Source: Nitrospirota bacterium
GTDB taxonomy: Bacteria > Nitrospirota > Thermodesulfovibrionia > Thermodesulfovibrionales > JdFR-85
Length of the DNA stretch: 43,886 nucleotides
Assembly (NCBI GenBank): GCA_015492515.1
Contig: WGEZ01000060.1
Coordinates: 1 to 43,886, forward strand
Reading direction: 5' to 3'
The translations under genes and the position numbers were made by a program. The notes under the pieces are model-generated. The model was not told where the DNA came from and did no database searches. It was given only the letters and a program-made list of their open reading frames with translations. Of this stretch, positions 1 through 7,866 are shown in pieces; position 1 is the stretch's first letter, and the number at the start of each line of letters is the position of its first letter.

Positions 1-686
1 CAGTTGATAAGTCTCGACAGGCTCTCTTTGTTCAGCTTGAAGCCCCTGATAGAGCTGTCGGTGATGACGCCCTCCTTCTTCAGCCTGGACATTATCCTGG
101 AGACGACCTCCCTTACAGTGCCGCTCATCGATGCGATATCCTGATGGGTTATCTTCAGGGAGACGATGGTGTCTTCCGGCGCCTTCTCCTCGGCCAGGCG
201 GAGCAGGGCCGTCGTGGCCCTCTGTTCGACGTCCTTGAAGGTGAGGTCCTCCACCAGGTTGGAGAGGTATCTGATCCTGCTGCAGAGTCCGGAGAGTATG
301 CGGAGACCGATCTCGTTCAGCCCGCTGCAGAGCATCTCCTTGAATTGATCGGCAGGGATGACGATGAGGGAGGTATCCTCGACCGCCTTGGCGCTCACGA
401 AGTAGGACCCGCCGGCATAGATGGGTGCACAACAGAAATAATCACCCCTGCCGATTATCTTCACGATCAGCTCCCTGCCTTCTGAGGAGGTCTTGTACAG
501 CTTGACGGCTCCGTTCCTGACGATGAAGAAGGACCTCATGGGCTCTGACTCCTCGAACAGGACCTCGTTCCTGGAGACCGTCTTCAGGACCGCCATCTCT
601 CCTATGGATGCGAGATCCTCCTCCTTCAGCCCGGAGAGGCAGGGGAGCCTCCGGAGGTCGATCCCTATTTCTGAAACCTGAGTCAT
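1..686 (-). CDS. Crp/Fnr-family transcriptional regulator (3' end cut by window)
   Basis: Reading leftward from the ATG at 686-684 gives 228 codons without a stop before the window edge. The N-terminal half is a cyclic-nucleotide-binding-like beta-barrel (FFIVRNGAVKLYKTSSEGRE, then GRGDYFCCAPIYAGG). The C-terminal half is a winged helix with the typical THQDIASMSGTVREVVSRI recognition region and a KLNKESLSRLIN tail. About 230 residues is normal for the family, so only a few C-terminal codons are missing. I see no N-terminal Fnr-type cysteine set, so a [4Fe-4S] oxygen sensor is not supported; a heme-binding (DNR/CooA-like) or nucleotide-free member is possible. It lies downstream of, and co-directional with, the sensor kinase/regulator pair and near the divergent nap-hao genes, so it may regulate nitrogen-oxide respiration (inference). 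Confidence 0.88.
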   Translation of the reverse strand, partial: MTQVSEIGIDLRRLPCLSGLKEEDLASIGEMAVLKTVSRNEVLFEESEPMRSFFIVRNGAVKLYKTSSEGRELIVKIIGRGDYFCCAPIYAGGSYFVSAKAVEDTSLIVIPADQFKEMLCSGLNEIGLRILSGLCSRIRYLSNLVEDLTFKDVEQRATTALLRLAEEKAPEDTIVSLKITHQDIASMSGTVREVVSRIMSRLKKEGVITDSSIRGFKLNKESLSRLIN

Positions 687-799
687 GATCTCCGATGACG
701 GCTGTTTCGCTAAATATAAATTAATGGAAATGAGCTTGAGATTACAATAGAATTTTCGTTCACGTAAGGGGGCGAATGTGTGAAGCGGACTTCACAGTC
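687..799. other. Short AT-rich intergenic stretch
   Basis: About 110 bp lie between the end of the response regulator gene and the start of the Crp-family gene, both on the minus strand. The stretch holds AT-rich runs compatible with a promoter for the Crp-family gene, but I could not assign a convincing -35/-10 pair or operator. Confidence 0.4.
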
Positions 800-1447
800 T
801 TACCGGAGGTAGTCCTCCAGTATCCTGAGGCAGTCGAGGGTCTTCTCTCCCTCCTTGGTGAGGGTGTAGGCCTTGTCCTCGTCCTGGGTGACGATGCCCG
901 ATTCCTTGAGCATCTTGAGGTGGAAGACCACCTTCGTGTGGTCCTCTATCTCCAGCTCCCTGGTGATCTCCATCAACCGCATCCTCGACCTGTCGTTCAG
1001 CATCCTTATCACCCGTCTCCTTATGGGGTTGGAGAGGGAGTTGAGGGTGTGGTCGAGGTCGAGGTTCTTTATATCCTCCTCGAACTTCGCCTCCTCGATG
1101 ACCCGTCTCACCGTGGTGAGGAGTTCATCGATCTTGAAGGGTTTCGATATATAGTCACTGGCGCCCTTCTTTATGGCATCGACGGCGTTCTCCACGGTGG
1201 CGAAGGCGGTGACCATGATTATCTTCGTCCTGGAGCTCACCCTCCTCAGCTCGATCAGGGTCTCGATGCCGCTCATCTTGGGCATCATGAAGTCCAGGAG
1301 TACGACGTCGAACTCTCCGGAGCCGCACTTCTCGACGGCCTCCTTACCTGAAGAGGCCCCCTCGGTATGGTAGCCGGCCTCCTTCAGCACCTCCGAGAGG
1401 TTCTCCCTCAGTTCCGCATCATCGTCAACTATGAGTATCCTGTTCAT
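800..1447 (-). CDS. Response regulator: receiver plus ArsR-like winged-helix output
   Basis: This 215-residue protein has a receiver domain at about 1-120 with the acidic pocket DDD at 8-10, phospho-acceptor Asp52 and the conserved Lys102 (SKPF). Residues about 128-215 form a winged helix (LSNPIRRRVIRMLNDRSRMR, then HTKVVFHLKMLKESG) like ArsR or archaeal HTH proteins rather than the OmpR, NarL or Fis domains usual in bacterial regulators. Its start overlaps the end of the kinase gene by 23 bp, so the two are translationally coupled and presumably cognate. The pair is divergent from napA, which makes control of nitrate or nitrite respiration a reasonable inference. The direct target is not shown by the sequence. 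Confidence 0.9.
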   Translation of the reverse strand: MNRILIVDDDAELRENLSEVLKEAGYHTEGASSGKEAVEKCGSGEFDVVLLDFMMPKMSGIETLIELRRVSSRTKIIMVTAFATVENAVDAIKKGASDYISKPFKIDELLTTVRRVIEEAKFEEDIKNLDLDHTLNSLSNPIRRRVIRMLNDRSRMRLMEITRELEIEDHTKVVFHLKMLKESGIVTQDEDKAYTLTKEGEKTLDCLRILEDYLR

Positions 1448-2870
1448 CTCTCTCCATTCCGGGGAGCCTGACGGTCACCGTCGTCCCCACACCCTCGGTG
1501 CTCGTTATATCGATGCTGCCGTTGTGCTGTTTTATTATGCCATAACAGATCGAGAGTCCCAGCCCCGTGCCCGCTCCGATCTCCTTCGTGGTGAAGAAGG
1601 GGTCGAAGACCTTCGAGAGGTTCTCCTCGGAGATGCCGTGGCCTGTATCTGCTATCTCCACCTTCACCTGACCGTTTACGAAGGCGTTGCTGATGAAGAT
1701 CTCCCCTCCTTCAGGCATCGCCTCGACAGAGTTGGAGAGGATGTTGATGAAGAGCTGTTCCAGTTTGACGGGATCGCCCATCACCTCTGGGACGTCGGAG
1801 AGCTCCTTATGGACCGAGACGCCGTTCAGTCTGTACCTGAGGAGGGTGAGGGCGCTGTTTATCACGTTGTTCAGGTCAAGGGGGATGATCTCGGAGTGAC
1901 CGGGACGGGAGAACTGGAGCAGCTCCTTCGCTATCGTGGAGGCCCTGTCGATGTTCCTCTCCACGGCCTCGAGCTTCTCCAGGAGGGGCTCATCGGGGTT
2001 GTTGTTCCTGATCCTGCCCTTCAGTATCTGCATGGTGAGCGATGCGTTGGTGAGGGGGTTGTTTATCTCGTGGGCAACACCGGCGGCGAGCTGCCCCAGG
2101 GAGGCCATCTTGTCGGCCTGGGCCAGGTGTTTGAGCTGCTGTTCGAGCTTCTTTCTCGTCTCTATGTCGAAGATGTTGAGGGCCTTTATGATGAAGCACG
2201 CGATCAGGACCGCCGACACGCCCCGGAGGGCCTCTACCGGGATCGAGAGGTAGGGCAGGACCGACCGGGAGGGGACCATGCCCGCGAAGACGCTGTAGAA
2301 GATGAAGACCACTCCGGTGTAGAAGAGGTTCTTCGAGACCGAGAGGCTCAGGTTCTTCACCTCCTTCGAGTAGGTCATCAGTCCGTAGGCGGTGACGAGC
2401 CCGGCCACGAGGCCGAGGGTGTTGCGGGCCATCACGTTCGCCTTGTCGAAGAACCCCGCATCGGGAGTGAAGCCGAGCTTCCAGAGGTAGGCCGCCCAGA
2501 GGATGAATAGGGCCGCAGGGGCCCACTTGAGTCTGCTGAGGAATCTGTTGCCGCCCGTGTCTATCAGGGAGAGGCCGAAGAGGAGCAGAAAGAGGAAGGA
2601 GAGGACCACGACGGATACGGTGAGGAACTTCACCCAGAGCATCTCACGCTCCGATATGTACTGCCCCTGAAGCAGGAGGAAGAGCTCGAGCCAGGCATGC
2701 CCTCCGGTGGCGAACCCGAACGCCGCCAGGAGCTTGAGGCTTCCCGCAAGCCTCAGCTTGCTCTCCTTCATGTCCTTCACGGCGATGGAGACGCCGAGGA
2801 AGAGGAAGGCGAGGCCGTAAAAGAGGTAGAGCAGACAGGACTGCGGAATATTTGCAAAGAGATTGACCAT
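1425..2870 (-). CDS. Membrane sensor histidine kinase with multi-TM input domain
   Basis: This 481-residue protein has an N-terminal half with about seven hydrophobic helices (roughly 10-30, 43-63, 80-103, 115-133, 150-166, 183-200, 212-232), resembling 7TM-type histidine kinases. The HisKA segment contains the H-box HEINNPL with phospho-acceptor His267. It is followed by a HATPase domain with the N box (NILSNSVEAM), DTGHGI, and the GTGLGLSI lid region. There is no periplasmic sensor domain of size, so the signal may be membrane-borne or a small ligand. It is the first gene of a kinase-regulator unit divergent from napA across about 210 bp. The partner is the receiver/ArsR-type regulator at 800-1447. 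Confidence 0.9.
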   Translation of the reverse strand: MVNLFANIPQSCLLYLFYGLAFLFLGVSIAVKDMKESKLRLAGSLKLLAAFGFATGGHAWLELFLLLQGQYISEREMLWVKFLTVSVVVLSFLFLLLFGLSLIDTGGNRFLSRLKWAPAALFILWAAYLWKLGFTPDAGFFDKANVMARNTLGLVAGLVTAYGLMTYSKEVKNLSLSVSKNLFYTGVVFIFYSVFAGMVPSRSVLPYLSIPVEALRGVSAVLIACFIIKALNIFDIETRKKLEQQLKHLAQADKMASLGQLAAGVAHEINNPLTNASLTMQILKGRIRNNNPDEPLLEKLEAVERNIDRASTIAKELLQFSRPGHSEIIPLDLNNVINSALTLLRYRLNGVSVHKELSDVPEVMGDPVKLEQLFINILSNSVEAMPEGGEIFISNAFVNGQVKVEIADTGHGISEENLSKVFDPFFTTKEIGAGTGLGLSICYGIIKQHNGSIDITSTEGVGTTVTVRLPGMERDEQDTHS

Positions 2871-3079
2871 TCAGGATATTTTATAAATTTTGCCGTACCC
2901 TGCACAAGGGCCGCGGAGGCGGGGCCCTTTTACAGAAAATTTACACCAATTGACGTACAATTTACACCGCTTTGTGAAAAAATAATACCATGGGCAGACC
3001 TCAAGCCGTTATAGAGGAGCAGAGAGCGGGGTCTTCTTGAAACAAAAGAGGCACGGCCTCAAAAACAGGAGGTGTGGAT
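2871..3079. promoter_or_regulatory. Divergent control region: nap operon and sensor-kinase gene
   Basis: The 209-bp gap between divergent genes contains a direct repeat AATTTACACC at 2938-2947 and 2959-2968, 21 bp apart (two helical turns). A perfect inverted repeat AATTG-ACGTA-CAATT lies at 2948-2962, nested between and overlapping the second copy. The nap-side ribosome-binding site AGGAGGT is at 3067-3073. Such a layout fits an activator binding on one DNA face. Candidates are the adjacent response regulator or a Crp/Fnr protein, but the inverted repeat does not match the textbook FNR box. Promoter hexamers could not be fixed. Confidence 0.55.
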
Positions 3080-5500
3080 ATGGCTTTAAGCAGAAGGGAC
3101 TTTATCAAGGCTTCGGCAGCGGCTGCAGCGCTGTCGATGGCCGGGCTGCCTGTGGAGGTCCTGGCTGATCCGTCGATCCGTTACGGGAGGTCGCAGTGCA
3201 GGTTCTGCGGTACGGGATGTACGGTCCTGGCAGGTGTGAAGAACGGAAAGGTGGTCTCTGTGAAGGGTGATGCCGACAGTCCCATAAACTTCGGAAGGCT
3301 CTGCATGAAGGGCTATTCCCTCCCCCACATCATGTACGGGAAGGACAGGCTCACGAGGCCCCTGGTGAGACAGGCCGACGGTGGATACAAGGAGGTGAGC
3401 TGGGACGAGGCCTTCGATCTGATCGCCGAGAGGTTCGCCGGTTATATCAAGAAGTACGGCCCCGACAGCGTTGCATGGTACGGTTCGGGGCAGAACACCA
3501 CGCAGGAGGCCTTCGCCGCAAACAAGCTCTTCAAGGGGATCATAGGTACGGCCAACGTTGAGGGCAACCCCAGGCTCTGTATGGCATCGGCCGTGGGCGG
3601 CTACCTCAACACCTTCGGTGCGGACGAGCCTGCAGGCACCTATGACGACCTGGACGCCACGGACTGTTTCTTCATAATAGGGTCGAACACCGCCGAGCAG
3701 CACCCCATGCTCTTCAGAAGGGTGATAGACCGGAAGAGCGCATACCCCGGGAGGGTGAAGGTGATCGTCGCTGACCCCAGGTACACACCCACGGCGCGTT
3801 ATGCAGACCTGCACCTCAAGTTCAGGCCCGGATACGACACCTTCCTGCTGAACGCGATGGCGCAGGTGATCATCGAAGAAGGTCTGGTGGACCACGATCA
3901 TCTGAAGTACTGCACCTTCAGGAAGGGCCTCAAGACCAAGGGCGACTTCGTGGATTTCGAGGCTTTCAAGGCCTTCCTCTCCGATTATGCACCCGAGAAG
4001 GTGGAGTCCAGGGTCGGTGTGCCCGCCGGGGACATAAGGGAGGCCGCAAGGTTGTTCGGAAGGAAGGGGTATGCAACGGTAAGCCTCTGGACGATGGGGT
4101 TGAATCAGAGGACGAAGGGCGTGCAGCTGAACTGTCAGGTCCACAACCTCCACCTCCTGACGGGGAAGATCGGCAAGCCCGGCTGCGACTCCCTCTCCCT
4201 CACGGGTCAGCCGAACGCCTGCGGCGGGACGAGGGAGCAGGGTGGACTCACCCATATACTGCCCGGACACAGGGCCGTGGCAAACCCGAAACACAGGGCT
4301 GAGATAGCGGAGATCTGGGGGGTGCCCGTAGAGTGGCTGCCGAAGAAACCCACCGGCCCGGCGGTGAACATGTTCATGAGACTCGGAGAGGGGAAGATCA
4401 AGGCCATCTGGATAAACACCACCAACCCCGGCCAGAGCCTCCCGAACGCCTCAAGGCACAGGGAGGCGATGAAGAAGGCCTTTACGGTGGTGAGTGACGT
4501 CTACCCCACGAGGACGACGGAACTGGCCACGGTGATCCTCCCCTCATCCATGTGGGTGGAGAAGGAAGGCGTGATGGGCCAGACGGACAGGCGCTCCCAG
4601 TTCATACCCAAACTGGTCGACCCGCCCGCCGGAGCGATCTCCGACTTCCAGCAGATAAAGGAGGTGGCCCGGAGGATCGCCAGGAAACTCGGAAGGAAGA
4701 CCCGCTACAGGGTGATCGACCCCGGGACGGGAAAGGTGAAGGGGGTCAAGGAGGTCTACGGCCTCGGCTTCGAGACCGAGGAGGAGGCATGGAACGAATA
4801 CAGGCTATGCACCAGGGGGCAGGATGTCGACCTCTGGGGGGCCACCTATGAGAAGCTCAAGGCCCATGCAGGCGGTGTACAGTGGCCCTGCACGAGCACG
4901 GAGTTCAACAACAGGGGATCGGCGAAGAGATACATATCGAAGGACCGCGCCAGGGAGGTCTTCGGCAGTACCGTCAGACAGTACAGGACCGGTTACGTCA
5001 CCCTCTACGATCAGCACCTGGAGCAGAAGGGGCTGAAGGGCCCGATCAATTATTACGGCGGACATCCCTTCCACAAAGGCTCGAAGGGGAAGGCCATCGT
5101 GAGGGTGCTGAAGGCGGGGCTCGACTATGAGATGCCCGACGCCGAGTACCCCTATGTGCTGAACACCGGTAGGGTGATCGAGCACTGGCATTCAGGCACC
5201 ATGACGATGCGGGTGAAACTGCTGAGAGAGCTGAACCCCCGTGCATACGTGGAGGTCTCGCCGGAAGACGCCAGGAGCTTGGGCGTCAGCAGCGGCGACA
5301 GGTTGAAGCTGACATCCAGGAGGGGTGAGATCGTCCTGCCCGTCTGGGTGACGGAGAGGGCGAGGCCAGGCATGGTCTTCGTCCCCTGGTTTGACGAGAA
5401 GAAGCTGATCAACCTGCTCACGATCGATGATCCGAAGAGCTGGTCCGGAGCAAAACAGCCCGACTACAAGGTCTGTGCAATAAAGATCCAGCGGGTCTGA
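3080..5500 (+). CDS. napA: Periplasmic nitrate reductase catalytic subunit NapA
   Basis: This 806-residue molybdopterin bis-MGD oxidoreductase reduces nitrate to nitrite in the periplasm. It begins with a Tat signal (SRRDFIK, hydrophobic stretch, cleavage near VLA-DP). The [4Fe-4S] ligands are Cys40, 43, 47 and 75, with the conserved Lys77 (GRLCMKG). The molybdenum ligand is Cys167 in NPRLCMASAVGGY, a Nap signature that argues against formate dehydrogenase. The C-terminal MGD-binding region is intact (VLNTGRVIEHWHSGTMT). Length is normal. The start at 3080 is chosen because AGGAGGT lies 6 bp upstream and the Tat motif follows directly. It leads the nap-hao operon. No napB is adjacent, as in monomeric NapA systems of Desulfovibrio. 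Confidence 0.93.
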   Translation: MALSRRDFIKASAAAAALSMAGLPVEVLADPSIRYGRSQCRFCGTGCTVLAGVKNGKVVSVKGDADSPINFGRLCMKGYSLPHIMYGKDRLTRPLVRQADGGYKEVSWDEAFDLIAERFAGYIKKYGPDSVAWYGSGQNTTQEAFAANKLFKGIIGTANVEGNPRLCMASAVGGYLNTFGADEPAGTYDDLDATDCFFIIGSNTAEQHPMLFRRVIDRKSAYPGRVKVIVADPRYTPTARYADLHLKFRPGYDTFLLNAMAQVIIEEGLVDHDHLKYCTFRKGLKTKGDFVDFEAFKAFLSDYAPEKVESRVGVPAGDIREAARLFGRKGYATVSLWTMGLNQRTKGVQLNCQVHNLHLLTGKIGKPGCDSLSLTGQPNACGGTREQGGLTHILPGHRAVANPKHRAEIAEIWGVPVEWLPKKPTGPAVNMFMRLGEGKIKAIWINTTNPGQSLPNASRHREAMKKAFTVVSDVYPTRTTELATVILPSSMWVEKEGVMGQTDRRSQFIPKLVDPPAGAISDFQQIKEVARRIARKLGRKTRYRVIDPGTGKVKGVKEVYGLGFETEEEAWNEYRLCTRGQDVDLWGATYEKLKAHAGGVQWPCTSTEFNNRGSAKRYISKDRAREVFGSTVRQYRTGYVTLYDQHLEQKGLKGPINYYGGHPFHKGSKGKAIVRVLKAGLDYEMPDAEYPYVLNTGRVIEHWHSGTMTMRVKLLRELNPRAYVEVSPEDARSLGVSSGDRLKLTSRRGEIVLPVWVTERARPGMVFVPWFDEKKLINLLTIDDPKSWSGAKQPDYKVCAIKIQRV

Positions 5501-5502
5501 GG

Positions 5503-5886
5503 ATGGGGTTTCCCCTTCCCCTCATCATCTGCGCGCTCCTTCTGGCCGGGTGCGTGGAGAAGGAAAGCCCTGTCGGAGAGAAGGCAGGCCCCCGGGAAAG
5601 AGAGGCGAAGGTCGTCTCCATAGCGGCCGTCCTGGACAGAAGGGACCTGTACAGGGGCAGGGAGGTGACGGTATCGGGCAAGGTCACCCCGGGGCTTGCC
5701 TTTGAGTTCGTGAATGAGCAGCCCTACCTCCTTGATGACGGCACGGCAAGGATATGGGTGATTACGAAGACGGTGGTGCCGGAAGAGGGCTCCTGGGTCA
5801 CGGTCCGCGGCAGGGTCGTGATGCCCTACCAGATAAAGGGGCGAAGGTATGATATCGCCATAGTGGAGACGGAGAGGAAGGGATGA
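5503..5886 (+). CDS. Nap-operon lipoprotein with OB-fold-like domain
   Basis: This 127-residue protein has a short signal peptide ending in the lipobox LLAGC (Cys16), so it is a predicted lipoprotein. The remainder (YRGREVTVSGKVTPGL, LLDDGTARIWVITKT, GSWVTVRGRV) looks like a single OB-fold of the tRNA_anti/BOF type found in small periplasmic proteins. It starts 2 bp after the napA stop and ends overlapping napG by 4 bp, so it is made with Nap. It has no heme or metal motif and so is not NapB, NapE or NapL as usually defined. A role in NapA docking or redox-partner assembly is only a guess. Confidence 0.8.
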   Translation: MGFPLPLIICALLLAGCVEKESPVGEKAGPREREAKVVSIAAVLDRRDLYRGREVTVSGKVTPGLAFEFVNEQPYLLDDGTARIWVITKTVVPEEGSWVTVRGRVVMPYQIKGRRYDIAIVETERKG

Positions 5887-6641
5887 GGAACCCCTGGTCA
5901 GCGGACCTGACGAGGAGGGCCTTTCTGAGGCAGACGGGCGTCTGCGGCCTCCTGGCTCTCCTGCCCCTCAACTGGCGGGAGACGGTGCTGAGGCCTCCGG
6001 GGAGTGTGAGGGACTTCCTGGCCAGGTGCATCCGCTGCGGGAAGTGCCTGGAGGCCTGTCCCTATGACAGCATAAGGTTTCTGGACATAACGGCCGGTGC
6101 ACTGATCCACACCCCTCACATCGACCCCCTGAGGACCCCGTGCTATCTCTGCCAGCAGAGGGGGCCGGACGGAAAGGACAGGCCCATCAGCAGGTATCTC
6201 CGCTGCGGTGAGGCCTGCCCCACGGGAGCCATAAGGAGGATCGTCAACGACAAAGAGGTGCTGGCCGCGGTGCCTGAAGAGATGAAGATAGGGGTTTCGG
6301 TGCTCGACAGGAGGATCTGTCTCGCATGGCAGTACGACTCCTGCGGAGAGTGCTACTACAACTGCCCTCTCAAGGACAAGGCCCTGAGGGACAGGCCTCC
6401 CCGCGAGGTGATCACCGGTGCAACCGGCATAAGGCCCTACGTCGACCCCGGGCACTGTATAGGTTGCGGCATGTGCAACTATGTCTGCCCCGTGAGGAGG
6501 CATATCGCCGAGTCCGTTATGAAGAGGGAGGTGAGGCTCAGTCGCTTCGAGCAGCGGTATGCAGCGATGGTCAGAAACGTGATCGGCAGGGTAGGGGAGG
6601 ACGTGAAGCTGCCCGCCGTGAGGGTGATCATGAGGCCTTAG
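5883..6641 (+). CDS. napG: Ferredoxin-type protein NapG
   Basis: This 252-residue protein begins with a Tat-like motif (TRRAFLRQ) and a hydrophobic segment, so it is exported folded. It carries four [4Fe-4S]-type cysteine clusters: CIRCGKCLEACP, a CYLC...CGEACP pair, CGECYYNCP, and CIGCGMCNYVCP. In the NapGH quinol dehydrogenase, NapG passes electrons from membrane NapH toward NapA. The ATG overlaps the lipoprotein stop (ATGA-type coupling). napH follows after 52 bp containing a GC-rich hairpin at 6671-6687. The length matches the family. Confidence 0.92.
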   Translation: MRNPWSADLTRRAFLRQTGVCGLLALLPLNWRETVLRPPGSVRDFLARCIRCGKCLEACPYDSIRFLDITAGALIHTPHIDPLRTPCYLCQQRGPDGKDRPISRYLRCGEACPTGAIRRIVNDKEVLAAVPEEMKIGVSVLDRRICLAWQYDSCGECYYNCPLKDKALRDRPPREVITGATGIRPYVDPGHCIGCGMCNYVCPVRRHIAESVMKREVRLSRFEQRYAAMVRNVIGRVGEDVKLPAVRVIMRP

Positions 6642-6670
6642 GGATGTCGGAAGTGAGGCGACGTCCTCCG

Positions 6671-6687
6671 GCGGCGCGCGCAGCCGC
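6671..6687 (+). other. GC-rich hairpin just upstream of napH
   Basis: The arms GCGGC (6671-6675) and GCCGC (6683-6687) enclose a 7-nt loop a few bases before the napH start codon. It could tune napH translation. The stem is short, and no T tract follows, so it is not an intrinsic terminator. Confidence 0.4.
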
Positions 6688-6693
6688 GAAACC

Positions 6694-7575
6694 ATGATGG
6701 CAGAAGGAAAGAGACATAGGTTCAGGATAAAGCCGCCGAGGAGGCTGGTGCAGCTCGGGGTCATCGTGGTGCTGATCGGGGTGCCCTTCTACACGCAGAA
6801 CCCCCTGGAGTGGTCGCCTTCAAGGATCGTCCTCGGCCATTTGCCGAAGCCGAGGGTCTTCCCGCTATCGGGTGATACGTGGAGCTTCTCCATCGGGGGG
6901 TTCACCCTCACCCACCCGGTAGCGTTCATCGAGGAGGTGCTCTCCTCCAAGGTCGTCTACCAGCCGCTCCTCATCTCCGCCCTGATCCCCCTGGTGCTGA
7001 CCCTCGTCCTGGGGAGGGTCTTCTGTTCCTGGCTCTGTCCCGTGGGGTTCCTACTGGAGCTTAACCAGAAGGTGAACAGCCTCTTCAGGAGGGCCGGTCT
7101 GCACCTGAGGGTGCGGATCAAGGACCTCCGCTACACCATCCTTGCACTGGCCCTTGTCCTCGTCTTCTTCTTCGCCTTTCCCATCCTCTCGATCTTCGAC
7201 CCTCCCCACCTCTTCGGCAGGGAACTGATGTACATCTTCACCCACGGAGCGGTCAGCCTGAGCGGTGCGGGCCTCCTCCTGGGGATATTCCTGCTCGATC
7301 TCTTCTTCGCACCGAGGGTGTGGTGCAGGAGCCTCTGCCCCTCGGGAGGAGCGCTCTCACTGCTCGGTGCAAGGAGGCTCTGGCGGATAAGGATGGATGC
7401 CGGGAGGTGTACGCACTGCGGCTACTGCGATGAGGCGTGCCCCTACGGTCTGGAGCCGATGGGGCTTGCCGAGGCGAAGGGGTTCGATTGGCTCAAGTGT
7501 GACAACTGCGGCCTCTGCAGGGACGTCTGTCCCACCGGGGCCCTATCATACAGGTTTGATCTGAAAGGGGGTTGA
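6694..7575 (+). CDS. napH: Membrane ferredoxin-type quinol dehydrogenase NapH
   Basis: This 293-residue membrane protein has about four TM segments (near 25-42, 98-120, 150-172, 185-205) and the two diagnostic cytoplasmic-loop motifs CSWLCPVG and CRSLCPSG. Two C-terminal [4Fe-4S] clusters follow (CTHCGYCDEACP and CDNCGLCRDVCP). NapH oxidises the quinol pool and passes electrons to NapG, replacing NapC in such operons. The start is given at the first of two tandem ATGs (6694, 6697); the upstream Shine-Dalgarno is weak. It overlaps the next gene at the TGATG junction. Confidence 0.92.
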   Translation: MMAEGKRHRFRIKPPRRLVQLGVIVVLIGVPFYTQNPLEWSPSRIVLGHLPKPRVFPLSGDTWSFSIGGFTLTHPVAFIEEVLSSKVVYQPLLISALIPLVLTLVLGRVFCSWLCPVGFLLELNQKVNSLFRRAGLHLRVRIKDLRYTILALALVLVFFFAFPILSIFDPPHLFGRELMYIFTHGAVSLSGAGLLLGIFLLDLFFAPRVWCRSLCPSGGALSLLGARRLWRIRMDAGRCTHCGYCDEACPYGLEPMGLAEAKGFDWLKCDNCGLCRDVCPTGALSYRFDLKGG

Positions 7576-7814
7576 TGCCGATGGCCATAGCAGGAGCGGT
7601 GGTGGTTCCTGTGGGGAAGGAGTTCGAGGACGACCTCAAGGCGAGGCTGAACTCGCTCAGGGAGGTGGAGGTGCAGGATGTGGGCAGCAAGGGTATAGCC
7701 ATCGTCCTTGAGGCGGAGGATGCAGGGAGGCTCAAAGAGGTGTCTGAGGAGATCAACGGATGGGAGGAGGTGATCGACTTTCAGCTCGTCTACTACAACT
7801 GGGAGGAGGTCTGA
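7575..7814 (+). CDS. napD: NapD-like chaperone for NapA
   Basis: This 79-residue protein has a ferredoxin-like alpha-beta pattern (AIAGAVVVPVG, EVEVQDVGSKGIAIVLEAED, VIDFQLVYYNWEEV) characteristic of NapD, which binds the NapA Tat signal and helps maturation. The start is ambiguous. ATG at 7575 overlaps the napH stop (TGATG), ATG at 7581 lies at a better distance from the GGGGG at 7567-7571, and TTG at 7572 is also in frame. The position at the end of the nap genes and the length support the call. Confidence 0.8.
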   Translation: MPMAIAGAVVVPVGKEFEDDLKARLNSLREVEVQDVGSKGIAIVLEAEDAGRLKEVSEEINGWEEVIDFQLVYYNWEEV

Positions 7815-7818
7815 GGAA

Positions 7819-7835
7819 GGCCTGTGCCTCAGGCC
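7819..7835 (+). other. Hairpin upstream of the octaheme cytochrome gene
   Basis: A perfect 6-bp stem GGCCTG (7819-7824) / CAGGCC (7830-7835) with a 5-nt loop sits in the 52-bp gap between napD and the HAO-like gene. It is followed by the strong ribosome-binding site AAAGGAGGT. No T tract is present, so an mRNA-processing or stabilising hairpin fits better than a terminator. Confidence 0.5.
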
Positions 7836-7866
7836 CGGGTAAGGAATCTTTAAAAAGGAGGTGTCT

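Noticed and set aside
776-1351. Long plus-strand ORF over the response regulator gene
   Set aside because: It is the antisense frame of a clear receiver/HTH protein and has low-complexity Leu/Gly/Val composition with no domain.
3086-4294. 402-codon ORF antisense to napA
   Set aside because: Shadow frame of an unmistakable NapA; no ribosome-binding site or domain.
3080-5500. Formate dehydrogenase instead of nitrate reductase
   Set aside because: The Mo ligand context (NPRLCMASAVGGY) and the following napG, napH and napD genes indicate Nap; Fdh would have Sec/Cys in a different context and FdhB/FdhC partners.
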